Positions 1 to 7,662 of a stretch of 64,000 bases of DNA are shown here, one piece after another. The number at the start of each line of letters is the position of its first letter. Within the stretch, counting starts at the first letter, position 1. Both the position numbers and the translations under genes were made by a program. The DNA is taken from the NCBI RefSeq assembly GCF_002157895.1, contig NZ_CP021377.1, positions 186,001 through 250,000 on the forward strand, given 5' to 3'. Source of the stretch: Oceanisphaera profunda. Its GTDB lineage: Bacteria > Pseudomonadota > Gammaproteobacteria > Enterobacterales > Aeromonadaceae. The notes beneath the pieces were generated by a model. It worked only from the letters and a program-made list of their open reading frames with translations, was not told the origin of the DNA and did not search any database.

Positions 1-1004
1 TGAAGATGCGGTGGCGTGGTGCGGGCGTTACCGGTGTTACCTACGTATCCAAGAATGTCACCTTTGTTAACGGTATCCCCGGATTCAATCGCAAATGAAT
101 CCAAGTGTGCATAGTAATAGCGGGCACCACTGAGCCCCAGCATACCGCCCGATAGCCACACATGATTGCCGCCAATGCCACCGGTGCCGGTACGAACACG
201 GCCGTCAGTCACGGCTATCACCGCTGTGCCCTTCTTCGCAAAAATGTCCACGCCGTGATGTGCTCGGGCACCGCCATCGCGCGGGGCGCCAAAGCGGCTG
301 CCTATATCGCGCGGCGATGCGCTAGCTACCGGAAATGGTAAAGAGCCGCCCTGAGCGATGGCCAGTGCATACTCCACTTGGCCAAATAACTCCGGTTGCA
401 GCACAATGCGATACTCACCGGTTTGCGACACCACTCGACTAGCCGTTGCGCCATCGGCGCTTAGCTCCGTTAAGGTTGACCAACCTTGGCCATCACTGCG
501 ACCTTGCTCAAGACTGGCGTACAACCTGCTACCAGCAGTATCTGCACGAGAGAGCTGCCAAACCAATTTGGCTCCTTGCTCAAGCGTCACCTGATACACA
601 TGCGCGTTAATCTGATCCGCATTAAAGACACTCGCGGTGCGAAAGCGATGGCCCACCCGCACCGGCTGCTGATTCGCCCGCTCCACAGCACCTGTCCATT
701 GCTGACCCAGAGGGCTGCTTAATAGCCCAGCCATGCGCAAACGCCACACAAAAACCTCTCTCGGTGACCAGCCCAATAGCTCGAAGGCAAGGTAGCGAGC
801 ACCACGCTCGCTACTGTTAAACGCGGTCTGTCGCCAATCATCTCGCACCACCAACGCCCCTATTAGCAGTACTAACAGGCCCAATAGTAGCCAAGGGCGC
901 AGCCTACGCTTGCTGACCGTGCTTGGCTGCTCAGGTTTATTTGAGTTAGCTCCGGCTGCGTCTGCAGCGTGCGGATTATCAGCGACTTGGTGGGGATCAC
1001 GCAT
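1..1004 (-). CDS. M23-family (LytM-type) peptidase, C-terminus cut by window edge
   Basis: Putative envelope murein endopeptidase of the M23 zinc metallopeptidase family, read on the minus strand from an ATG at 1004-1002 and still open at base 1, so about 334 residues are visible. A cytoplasmic N-terminus rich in Asn, Ala and Pro is followed by a basic KRR segment and one membrane anchor (about residues 37-51). A poorly conserved middle region comes next, then the M23 core with HHGVDIFA (first metal-ligand motif), a run of glycines, YYYAHLD and GYVGNTGNA, ending in PPHLH at the window edge. The HxxxD and HLH motifs are both present, so the enzyme is probably active rather than a degenerate activator. 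This assignment is certain at family level. The actual peptide bond cut and any partner cannot be told from the sequence. Confidence 0.85.
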   Translation of the reverse strand, partial: MRDPHQVADNPHAADAAGANSNKPEQPSTVSKRRLRPWLLLGLLVLLIGALVVRDDWRQTAFNSSERGARYLAFELLGWSPREVFVWRLRMAGLLSSPLGQQWTGAVERANQQPVRVGHRFRTASVFNADQINAHVYQVTLEQGAKLVWQLSRADTAGSRLYASLEQGRSDGQGWSTLTELSADGATASRVVSQTGEYRIVLQPELFGQVEYALAIAQGGSLPFPVASASPRDIGSRFGAPRDGGARAHHGVDIFAKKGTAVIAVTDGRVRTGTGGIGGNHVWLSGGMLGLSGARYYYAHLDSFAIESGDTVNKGDILGYVGNTGNARTTPPHL

Positions 1005-1298
1005 ATCAATACTCACCCTCTAGTCATGGTGGCCAGTGCGTCACCCTAACGTCATAAAACCCATAGCCTGGGTTAATGGCCATTATCAGAAAGCGGATTG
1101 AACTGCATAGCCAAATAGGATGCAAATTCAGTATTTAAACTATGATAACCATTAACAGTAAACATGTTTTCAAAAGCCAACTTGCGATTTAAGACCCGAT
1201 TTAAAATACTCAATCAAGGGCTGCTTGGTAACCATACCTTAGATACTGCTAAAGAATCATCACGCAATATCCGCCGCCCCGAACCTAAGGATAGTTAA

Positions 1299-2231
1299 AT
1301 GAGTGACTTGGAAGCTAATCAAAATAAGGCCGCTGAAAAGCAAGCTCAGGAAGCCGCAGAGGAACAAGAAGCACGGGTCAGAACCCAAGAACGCGAGTCC
1401 CGAGAACGAACACCTACCTCCAGCGAAAAGTCATTAACGCGCAAAGAGCGGGCTACGGTGGCTGAACATGGGCATTTATCGGCGTTAACGGTGTACTCCA
1501 TCATACTGCGCGAGGGCGAGTCTGAGCTGCAACGGCCAAAAGCATCACTGTGGTGGTCCGGCGTGGCCGCGGGAATTGGGATATCCACCTCGGTTATTGC
1601 TGAGGGCGTGATCCGCTCCAATCTAGGCTCCGATCATCCCTATCTGACCTTAATTGAAAGCCTAGGCTACACATTCGGGTTTGTGTTGGTAATACTCTGC
1701 CGACTGCAACTGTTCACCGAAAACACCATCACTGTCATATTACCGGTGCTGGCTGCTCCCACACGCAACCGCTTCTATTGTGTAGCACGCCTGTGGGGGA
1801 TTGTATTGTTAGCTAATTTTATTGGCACTTTTTTAACCGCCGCCATCGGTGTTCACGGCGGTATTTTTTCGGCCGATATTTTAGCGGCGATTCTAGAGAT
1901 TTCGCATCATGTGGCAAGCTTTACCCCAACCGAGGCTTTTTTACGGGCCATTCCCTCGGGCTTTTTTATTGCCGCTTTAGTGTGGATGCTGCCTTCAGCG
2001 AAGGAATCCGTGGTGTTGGTCATCATCATGTTCACTTGGCTGATCGCAGCTGGGGGCTTTACCCACGTGATTGCCGGCTCCAACGAAATTTTCACACTGG
2101 TACTTAACGGCGATATGACTATCTTTACTGGCTTTATCTACCATATTTTCCCCGTGCTGATCGGCAATATTCTCGGCGGCACCGGCTTATTCGCGATGCT
2201 AGCCTATGGTCAGGTTCATGAAGAAATGTAA
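1299..2231 (+). CDS. Formate/nitrite transporter (FNT) family channel, YfdC-like
   Basis: Inner-membrane FNT-family protein of 310 residues. The first 60 or so residues are strongly charged and Gln/Glu/Arg-rich, probably a cytoplasmic helix. They are followed by six hydrophobic segments with the FNT-type re-entrant motif GGFTHVIAGSNE around residues 251-262. A long charged N-terminus is the feature of the E. coli YfdC branch of the family, as opposed to the formate channel FocA or the nitrite channel NirC, which lack it. The transported anion is unknown for this branch. The ATG follows AAGGATAGTTAA, a good ribosome binding site. It stands alone on the plus strand, between a minus-strand peptidase and a minus-strand hydrolase. 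Confidence 0.85.
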   Translation: MSDLEANQNKAAEKQAQEAAEEQEARVRTQERESRERTPTSSEKSLTRKERATVAEHGHLSALTVYSIILREGESELQRPKASLWWSGVAAGIGISTSVIAEGVIRSNLGSDHPYLTLIESLGYTFGFVLVILCRLQLFTENTITVILPVLAAPTRNRFYCVARLWGIVLLANFIGTFLTAAIGVHGGIFSADILAAILEISHHVASFTPTEAFLRAIPSGFFIAALVWMLPSAKESVVLVIIMFTWLIAAGGFTHVIAGSNEIFTLVLNGDMTIFTGFIYHIFPVLIGNILGGTGLFAMLAYGQVHEEM

Positions 2232-2297
2232 GGTGGCAAACTCGTAGCATTAGCAGCAAGCGTTTTTGGGCAGGATAACTGCCCTATACGTTTAAGG

Positions 2298-3443
2298 TTA
2301 ACCCTGCGGGTTGCGGGCTTGCTTGCCAAGCTCAGCACTGTATTTTTCAACCGCGCCCTGCCCTTGGTTTTTTGCACTTGCTTCTACTTGCGCCAAAAAT
2401 TCCCCTACATGCGCAAATGCCGCTTCTGCCTCCGGTAGCAGTGGCGTAAATAAGTGCCACACATGCACCATGTCAGGCCAGCTTTGCACGGTCACCAATG
2501 AGCCCGCCGCCTGCGCCTTTGCTGCATACTGTTGAGCATTTTCTAGCAGTAACTCAGATTCACTGACCTGTATCAGCGTTGGCGGGAGCTGGTGTAGGTT
2601 CCCTCGCAGCGGAGACACCAGCGGGCTGCTGGGCAATGTTCGCATACTCAACACCGCGACCAACCACCGTAGCGGCAAGGGTATGCGCATCAGTTTCTCA
2701 AGGCTGGGGCCCAACATGGCATCGGTTTTTAGCTTGTCTGGCGCAGACTGCAAGGTGAGCATAAGATCCGTGGAGGGCGACAGAGCAAGCGCCGCATTGG
2801 GGGGTGGCAGCTCCTGATCACGTATCCAAGCAATCAGCACTAAAGCGTGACTGCCGCCAGCAGAGTCTCCGGCAACCACCAGAAAATCCGCTGTTTCTTT
2901 CCCGTTTGGCCCGTTGTCGAGCAGCCAACGATAAGCCAGCTGACAGTCACTAAGGCCATCCTGATAACGATTTTCTGGCATCAGCCGGTAATCAAGGGCG
3001 AACACACAAGCGTTGGCCAACCTCGACAATCGATCAGTAATGGCGCGATGACTTTTCGGGCTGCCAGCAATCCAAGAGCCGCCATGAATATAAAGTATGC
3101 GCCGGTTAGGTGCCGCTCCCGGTGCTACCACCCATTCTCCCTTGGGCGCGCCGTTTACAGAGGGCCGGATGCTTGAGATAACGTCCAAGCCGTCACTCAT
3201 ACTATCCATGCAGCGGCGCAGCTCTTTTATCCGCGCTCGGCCACGCAAACCTTCAGTGGCGGCATGCATACCATTAATTTTTTCAAGCACCTGCCGGTGG
3301 CTTTCATTGAGTGACGAAGCTGTGTTGGTTTCGTCGTCTTCTTCACCAGCCCAGTGTTTACGGCGCAGCGCCAGCACAGCCGATACCAGTGCAATTATTA
3401 TCAGAGCCATTGTTATCAGAGCAAACCACATCATGAAAATCAC
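2298..3443 (-). CDS. Alpha/beta hydrolase of the HSL-like esterase family
   Basis: Membrane-anchored carboxylesterase-like protein of 381 residues. An N-terminal hydrophobic helix (residues 2-27) ends in RRKH, suggesting an N-out or signal-anchor topology. The hydrolase domain shows HGGSW (oxyanion-hole motif, a variant of HGGG) near residue 120, GDSAGGS with the nucleophilic Ser near residue 193, and DMVHVWHLF carrying the catalytic His near residue 334. The expected acidic residue lies in a SESELLLENA segment where the family normally has Asp, so Glu may replace it. The C-terminal 30 residues are polar and may be disordered. Substrate is unknown; short-chain esters are usual for the family. 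The next gene upstream on the same strand ends 33 bases away. Confidence 0.8.
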   Translation of the reverse strand: MIFMMWFALITMALIIIALVSAVLALRRKHWAGEEDDETNTASSLNESHRQVLEKINGMHAATEGLRGRARIKELRRCMDSMSDGLDVISSIRPSVNGAPKGEWVVAPGAAPNRRILYIHGGSWIAGSPKSHRAITDRLSRLANACVFALDYRLMPENRYQDGLSDCQLAYRWLLDNGPNGKETADFLVVAGDSAGGSHALVLIAWIRDQELPPPNAALALSPSTDLMLTLQSAPDKLKTDAMLGPSLEKLMRIPLPLRWLVAVLSMRTLPSSPLVSPLRGNLHQLPPTLIQVSESELLLENAQQYAAKAQAAGSLVTVQSWPDMVHVWHLFTPLLPEAEAAFAHVGEFLAQVEASAKNQGQGAVEKYSAELGKQARNPQG

Positions 3444-3476
3444 CTATGGCAAATAACTGCACTCAGCCAGCGCAGT

Positions 3477-4127
3477 TTAGGTTAGCTCGGCGCTAACCTG
3501 TTGCAAGGTCTGTAGCCAAGCGGCGGACTCTTGAGCGCCAGAGACAAGGTATTTACCGTTAATAATAAACGCCGGCACAGAGGTTACCCCCGCCTGCTGG
3601 TACTTGGCTTCATCTGCTCGTACCTTTGCCACATATTGATCGGACTCCAATACCTGCTTGGCGGCGACTGAGTCCAGCCCCAGCGCGGTAACGCAGTCTA
3701 AGAGCACTTGGTGATCTGAGACATCCAGCGCGTGGCCAAAATACACATCAAACAGCGCTTGTTTCATGGCGGTTTGCTGGCCCTGTTCACCGGCCCATTT
3801 AACCAAACGGTGCGCATCAAAGGTATTACAGGTACGTCGTTGCTGAATGCTATCGAAGTTAATACCCAGCTCTTGGGCAATCGTCATCATATGACTCTGA
3901 TTGTCACGCATCTCTGCTTCGCTCCGCCCGTACTTTTGCGCCAAGGCCGGCAAGATAGGCTCCCCCTGACCGCTATGGTCAGGGTTGAGTTCAAAAGCAT
4001 GCCACTGCACCGTGAACGTATATTCGGTTGCCAACTGCTGCATAGCTCGCTCCAGTCGGGCATAGCCGATAGCACACCAAGGGCAGGCGATATCGGAAAC
4101 AATATCTATCTGTATTTTATTCATCAT
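3477..4127 (-). CDS. DsbA-family (FrnE-like) thiol oxidoreductase
   Basis: Cytoplasmic 2-Cys thioredoxin-fold protein of about 216 residues. The active site CPWC lies in IVSDIACPWCAIGYARL near the N-terminus, with no signal peptide, which is the FrnE subgroup rather than periplasmic DsbA. A long helical insert follows, and the conserved cis-Pro loop appears as VTSVPAFIING near the C-terminus. The reading frame is open to 4139, but a ribosome binding site (AGGACTC) sits just before the ATG at 4127, so that start is preferred. Members of this group act as disulfide isomerases or in redox stress, and some are annotated as 2-hydroxychromene-2-carboxylate isomerase-like. The exact role here cannot be decided. 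Confidence 0.85.
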   Translation of the reverse strand: MMNKIQIDIVSDIACPWCAIGYARLERAMQQLATEYTFTVQWHAFELNPDHSGQGEPILPALAQKYGRSEAEMRDNQSHMMTIAQELGINFDSIQQRRTCNTFDAHRLVKWAGEQGQQTAMKQALFDVYFGHALDVSDHQVLLDCVTALGLDSVAAKQVLESDQYVAKVRADEAKYQQAGVTSVPAFIINGKYLVSGAQESAAWLQTLQQVSAELT

Positions 4128-4151
4128 GAGTCCTATCAATATGTGGAGGAA

Positions 4152-4433
4152 TTAGAGCAATTCGCGGCTGACGTTGACCACCCGCCCTTCTACGGTGCGC
4201 TGTATCTTGTCTTCAATCTGGCTACACTGGGATTCGACCTCGCGCTTCGAATTCGCCACTACCACAAATGACCATTCACTGGCATCGTGGCGATCGTGCT
4301 CGCCACTCTCACATACCGCAACCATTAGGCTGCGGCCAAACCGTTCATGCATGCCGCCGATGCGCTGGCGCTTTTCTTTTAAAGAGCCGCATCCGGGCAG
4401 CGAAAAAGTCATGATTAGAATACCGATATGCAT
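4152..4433 (-). CDS. DUF503 (YlxP-like) small protein
   Basis: A 93-residue protein matching the DUF503 family. It begins MHIGILIMTFSLPGCGSLKEKR, with the family hallmark of a beta strand, then LPGCxSLKEKR, and a central strand SEWSFVVVANSKREVE. YlxP-type proteins have a ferredoxin-like fold and often sit near ribosome-associated genes in Firmicutes, but their function is not established. The gene lies upstream of the DsbA-family gene on the same strand, about 25 bases away, so the two may be co-transcribed. Assignment rests on the N-terminal motif and on length. Confidence 0.8.
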   Translation of the reverse strand: MHIGILIMTFSLPGCGSLKEKRQRIGGMHERFGRSLMVAVCESGEHDRHDASEWSFVVVANSKREVESQCSQIEDKIQRTVEGRVVNVSRELL

Positions 4434-4933
4434 GCCTGCTCCTTACTCGAATGCTATCAACGTAGGTGACAAATTTAGTACTCAGCTTAACTAACTGTTA
4501 GGCAAACCGTTTGAGTATTGTTCAGGAATCGCCCTCATGAGTTCAAGAGCCAAAGTATTCGCCAGCGTTCTCGGATCGCCCAGCGGTAGGCTTTTGTGAT
4601 TGAGGTAGTCGATAAGGCGACTATTGTTTTCTTGTACCGCCGTTGGCGCTTTACTGTAGTCAGTATTGCCGTTTATGCGCAGCACAAATATTTCCGTGCC
4701 GTGGTACGTCTCATGATGGATCATACCCACGGCTCGTCCATCCAACATAAAGGTGCCGGCATTGTCATATGACACCGGCGAACGAGGAGAGAACGAAGCG
4801 ATAGCATCTAAAATGGTAGATGCTACGTTTTGCAGAATGGCCGGCGCGGCGTAGAGAGTTAAGTTTGGAAACACGAAAGACATCGTTGGAATGGCCCCGA
4901 ATAAGTAGACACTTCTTCAGAGTGAGGAAGTGT

Positions 4934-5257
4934 ATGCAATACCGAACCAAACGTAAATTTAGTAATGAATTTAAGCGGGAAGCCGTTAAACTCTCTGTTT
5001 CATCACCTAAAACATTAGCTGAAATCTCCAGTGAGCTGGGGGTGCATCCGAACGTATTAAGCCGTTGGCGTCGAGAGTGGATAATGGACAAACCAGATTC
5101 GAAACAGGATAAGCCCGTTAAAAATGAAGGGCCAGATAAAAGCCTGCGTCAGTTAGAGCAAGAGAATAAGCGTCTTAAGAAAAAGCTAGAGCGCGCTGAA
5201 CTGGAACTCGATATCTTAAAAAAGCTGGAAGAGTACGCTACCAAGACACGGCGATAA
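4934..5257 (+). CDS. IS3-family transposase OrfA
   Basis: A 107-residue DNA-binding subunit. The N-terminal part (KRKFSNEFKREAVKL... ELGVHPNVLSRWRREW) is the helix-turn-helix that recognises IS ends. A long charged heptad region near the C-terminus (SLRQLEQENKRLKKKLERAELELDILKK) is the leucine-zipper coiled coil used for dimerisation. The start is the ATG at 4934, just inside the left inverted repeat. The upstream in-frame codons run through the IS end and are not likely to be translated. A shift into the -1 frame at 5218-5224 yields the fused transposase with OrfB. Otherwise OrfA ends at 5257. Confidence 0.95.
   Translation: MQYRTKRKFSNEFKREAVKLSVSSPKTLAEISSELGVHPNVLSRWRREWIMDKPDSKQDKPVKNEGPDKSLRQLEQENKRLKKKLERAELELDILKKLEEYATKTRR
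5218..5224 (+). promoter_or_regulatory. Programmed -1 frameshift heptamer A AAA AAG
   Basis: In the orfA frame the codons read TTA AAA AAG, giving the heptamer A AAA AAG. A one-base slip backwards continues as GCT GGA AGA GTA CGC TAC, leading without a stop into OrfB (AGRVRYQDTAIKFSFIDRYRSMSW). This is the usual way IS3 elements make their OrfAB transposase. No downstream stimulatory structure was worked out. Confidence 0.85.
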
Positions 5258-5286
5258 AATTTTCCTTCATCGACCGGTATCGCAGC

Positions 5287-6126
5287 ATGAGCTGGACGGT
5301 ACTGGTGATGTGTCGCGTACTCCAGGTATCTCGTGCGGGTTATTATTGTTGGAAGCAGCGCCAACGAGAGCCTTCGGTTCAGGCGGAGCGTCATCGCAGT
5401 CTGCTCGCCTTTTTATTGGCTGAAGCTGAACAGCAACATGGTATTGCGGGTTATCGGAAATTGTGGCGCGAAGCGGTTGACCAAGGCTTTGCTTGTGGTA
5501 AGAATCAAGTGCAACGCCTATTACAGAGTGTGGGCTACCGTTCTTGTGTCGCGCCAAAGCCCGGGCATCGTAAACATAAGCCAGGCATCGCTGCGACGCC
5601 AAATCTGTTAAACCGACAGTTTACGGTTGCAGAAGAGAACCGTGTTTGGGTGTCAGATATAACTCAAATACGCTGTGAAGAAGGCTGGCTCTATCTGGCG
5701 GTGATAATCGATCTTGCTACCAGACAGATAGTGGGCAAGGCTCAAGGGCCGGTTAATAGTGCTGAATTAGTGATTAAGGCCTTAAAGCAGGCTTGGAAGA
5801 AGCAGAAGCCTGATGGCCGTGAGCTGATGTTCCACTCAGACCAGGGCAGCCAATATCATTGTCTGGCGACCATGACGTGGTTGAATAAACGTAAAGTGAC
5901 TATCAGCATGTCTCGCCGGGGAAACTGCTGGGATAATGCGTGTTCAGAAAGCTTTTTTGCTTTACTGAAAAAGGAATGGACCCGCCGTTTAGGGCTGTTA
6001 ACTCGTAAAGAGATGGCAGAAGAAATACACTTCTACATCACGCAGTATTACCACAAAGTAAGACAACACACTGCGCTGGGAGGATTAACCCCCAACGCAT
6101 ATGCGCAGCAACTTAATGCTGCTTAA
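5287..6126 (+). CDS. IS3-family transposase OrfB (DDE integrase domain)
   Basis: Catalytic half of the transposase, 279 residues from the internal ATG. In practice it is expected to be made as an OrfAB fusion through the slippery site at 5218-5224, since the frame stays open upstream of 5287. The N-terminal segment has the HTH_21-like region (QQHGIAGYRKLWREAV). The rve integrase core shows the three acidic residues in VWVSDITQI, FHSDQGSQY and NACSESFFALLKKE. The C-terminus (YYHKVRQHTALGGLTPNAYA) is typical of the family. All catalytic residues are intact. Confidence 0.95.
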   Translation: MSWTVLVMCRVLQVSRAGYYCWKQRQREPSVQAERHRSLLAFLLAEAEQQHGIAGYRKLWREAVDQGFACGKNQVQRLLQSVGYRSCVAPKPGHRKHKPGIAATPNLLNRQFTVAEENRVWVSDITQIRCEEGWLYLAVIIDLATRQIVGKAQGPVNSAELVIKALKQAWKKQKPDGRELMFHSDQGSQYHCLATMTWLNKRKVTISMSRRGNCWDNACSESFFALLKKEWTRRLGLLTRKEMAEEIHFYITQYYHKVRQHTALGGLTPNAYAQQLNAA

Positions 6127-6542
6127 ACTGGTGTCTACTTTAGTCGGGCCATTCCACGTTAGCGAGCCGTCGCCTGCCCACCAAGTACCAGACACGGCCT
6201 TTGCTCCTTTGCGACGGCCAATTGTCTCGTCCCACACCACCACTGCGCCCGGTAGTTCAAGGCGATGACTGTCAAGGACCTGCTTGGTTTTCGCCAGTAC
6301 ATCCGGCGATGAAGTAAAGTAAAGCGCCTGTTCGACGAGTCCGACCGAGGGGGCAATAAACCCCTCTGAGTCGACAGTTCCCGCCTCATCGCGATAGATT
6401 CCTTCATAGCGCCTGCTGTGAGTGTTTGTCATCCTAGCGTCCTCAATGTTAGTGTGATTGCCTAACATTTTGCTAAACCGCGTGGCACAAATTTGGCGCT
6501 GCAACAATATATACACACCAACGTCAGCGTCACCAAAACTGG

Positions 6543-7040
6543 TTATGTATGAACATCATTACGGTCTTTTCGCCAGACATGGTATACAGAAAAATACCAT
6601 GCGATAAGAGCGGCAGGAACAGATGAGTATGCGTATTGCAATGGAATACTTTTTGGCTCGAAACCAAATAGCAGAGTGGAGATAGCAAGCACAGCAAACT
6701 GGGCTGCTATCAGGAATAGTCCGAGCGACAGGGTTAAACCCACGTTGAAGAGACCGACCACCCCTAGCAACACAGCGCCAAACGGTATAACCACAACAAA
6801 AGTAATGAGGTAGGTCAGAAAAGCGACATACATTCCTTCAACGCCTAGGTATCCGGTCACGTAGGTTAATGAGGCGACATGCGATATCGCAGCAACGAGT
6901 GCCGTCGCGTTGGCTGCTGGTATTAACCGGCCTAACAATTTTTTATGACTCATCACGCTCGCGTCAAGGTCGTATAAAGTTGCGTCATTTTGTTGGCGCT
7001 TATTATGCTGATGCACTTGCTTAGTAGTGACTTTTATCAA
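6543..7040 (-). CDS. Hypothetical four-helix membrane protein
   Basis: A 165-residue protein that I do not recognise. The first 35 residues are hydrophilic, with several His and Gln. They are followed by about four hydrophobic segments (roughly residues 40-60, 65-88, 90-122 and 135-152) and a basic, charged C-terminus (WRKDRNDVHT). There are no conserved catalytic motifs. Its ATG overlaps the stop of msrA by four bases (7037-7040), so it is translationally coupled to msrA and probably co-expressed. A role linked to the exported MsrA is possible but unsupported. Confidence 0.6.
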   Translation of the reverse strand: MIKVTTKQVHQHNKRQQNDATLYDLDASVMSHKKLLGRLIPAANATALVAAISHVASLTYVTGYLGVEGMYVAFLTYLITFVVVIPFGAVLLGVVGLFNVGLTLSLGLFLIAAQFAVLAISTLLFGFEPKSIPLQYAYSSVPAALIAWYFSVYHVWRKDRNDVHT

Positions 7041-7630
7041 TGGGTCACTTTATCTCCCCACACTTCTTTTAACCGTGCGTCACGGCCACAATTCCAGCGA
7101 TAGACTTTATAGCGAAGCGGGCTTTTCTTATAGAAGTCTTGATGGTAAATCTCATCGCCTTTAATGGGATAGAATATCGATGAAGCTAGAATTGGCGTCA
7201 CAACTTTTTGATTGGGGAACTGCTTTTCCACGGCTCTTTTTGTCTGTTCTGCAATTTGGCGCTCTTCACTATTGGCCACAAAAATTGCACTTAAATAACT
7301 GCTGCCTTTATCACAAAATTGCCCTTGGTCATCAAAGGGATCAATGTTCACCCAGTAATAATCCAACAACGCTTTATAGCTTATCTTGCTGGGATCATAG
7401 GTTATTTCAACGGCTTCATAATGGCCGTCATGGTTACCGTTGTAAGTCGGATTTTTTAAGTCCCCACCGGTGAATCCGGAGATAACATCGGTGACACCTT
7501 CAAGCTGCTCAAAATCAGACTCCATACACCAGAAACATCCTCCAGCCAACGTGGCTTTATCTGCCACGGCATGAAAGGAAAGGGGCACTAAGCTGGCCGC
7601 AATGGTCATTATCGCGAGGGGGTTCTTCAT
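7037..7630 (-). CDS. msrA: Peptide methionine-(S)-S-oxide reductase, exported
   Basis: Repairs methionine-S-sulfoxide in proteins using a cysteine nucleophile. The 197-residue protein has the diagnostic GCFWC motif (residues 31-35, catalytic Cys32) followed by MESDFE, and the family motifs VTDVISGFTGG and YDPSKISYKALLDYYW. An N-terminal signal peptide (about residues 1-23, cleavage after AVA) places it in the periplasm or outer envelope, unlike cytoplasmic E. coli MsrA. AGGAGAACGTT precedes the ATG. The gene downstream overlaps it by four bases. An exported MsrA needs an external reductant, and no partner thioredoxin is encoded next to it. Confidence 0.93.
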   Translation of the reverse strand: MKNPLAIMTIAASLVPLSFHAVADKATLAGGCFWCMESDFEQLEGVTDVISGFTGGDLKNPTYNGNHDGHYEAVEITYDPSKISYKALLDYYWVNIDPFDDQGQFCDKGSSYLSAIFVANSEERQIAEQTKRAVEKQFPNQKVVTPILASSIFYPIKGDEIYHQDFYKKSPLRYKVYRWNCGRDARLKEVWGDKVTH

Positions 7631-7662
7631 AACGTTCTCCTGTTATAGGTGAGACTGTTAGA

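Larger units (their letters stand above)
4887..6156 (+). mobile_element. IS3-family insertion sequence, complete, 1270 bp
   Basis: The ends form imperfect terminal inverted repeats of about 30 bases, starting TGGAATGGCCC on the left and ending in its complement on the right, so the element has the 5'-TG...CA-3' ends typical of IS3. It is flanked by a direct 3-bp duplication CGT (4884-4886 and 6157-6159). Two overlapping-phase genes, orfA and orfB, are joined by an A AAA AAG slippery site. Both genes are uninterrupted and the catalytic triad is present, so the copy looks recent and potentially mobile. Confidence 0.95.
4491..6432 (-). pseudogene. Biotin/lipoate ligase-like gene split by the IS3 element
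   Basis: Two minus-strand coding pieces lie on either side of the IS3-family insertion: 6432-6157 (92 codons) and 4883-4491 (130 codons plus stop). Removing the IS and one copy of the CGT target duplication joins them in the same frame, giving a 222-residue protein with ...WWAGDGSLT joined to MSFVFPNLTL.... A GAGG ribosome binding site precedes the ATG at 6432. The reconstructed protein resembles the biotin/lipoate protein ligase fold: VVVWDETIG, GTWWAGDGSLTMS in the place of the usual W-S-P-G-G-L-x-L-S strand, and DGRAVGMIHHE followed by a GiN-like INGN motif. That family call is tentative. The gene is certainly interrupted and probably inactive. The 3' piece begins with ATG at 4883 but lacks a ribosome binding site of its own. 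Confidence 0.8.

Noticed and set aside
4820-4933. Longer OrfA start at 4820
   Set aside because: It would begin outside the insertion sequence and run through its left end. The ATG at 4934 lies just inside the inverted repeat, as usual for IS3 elements.
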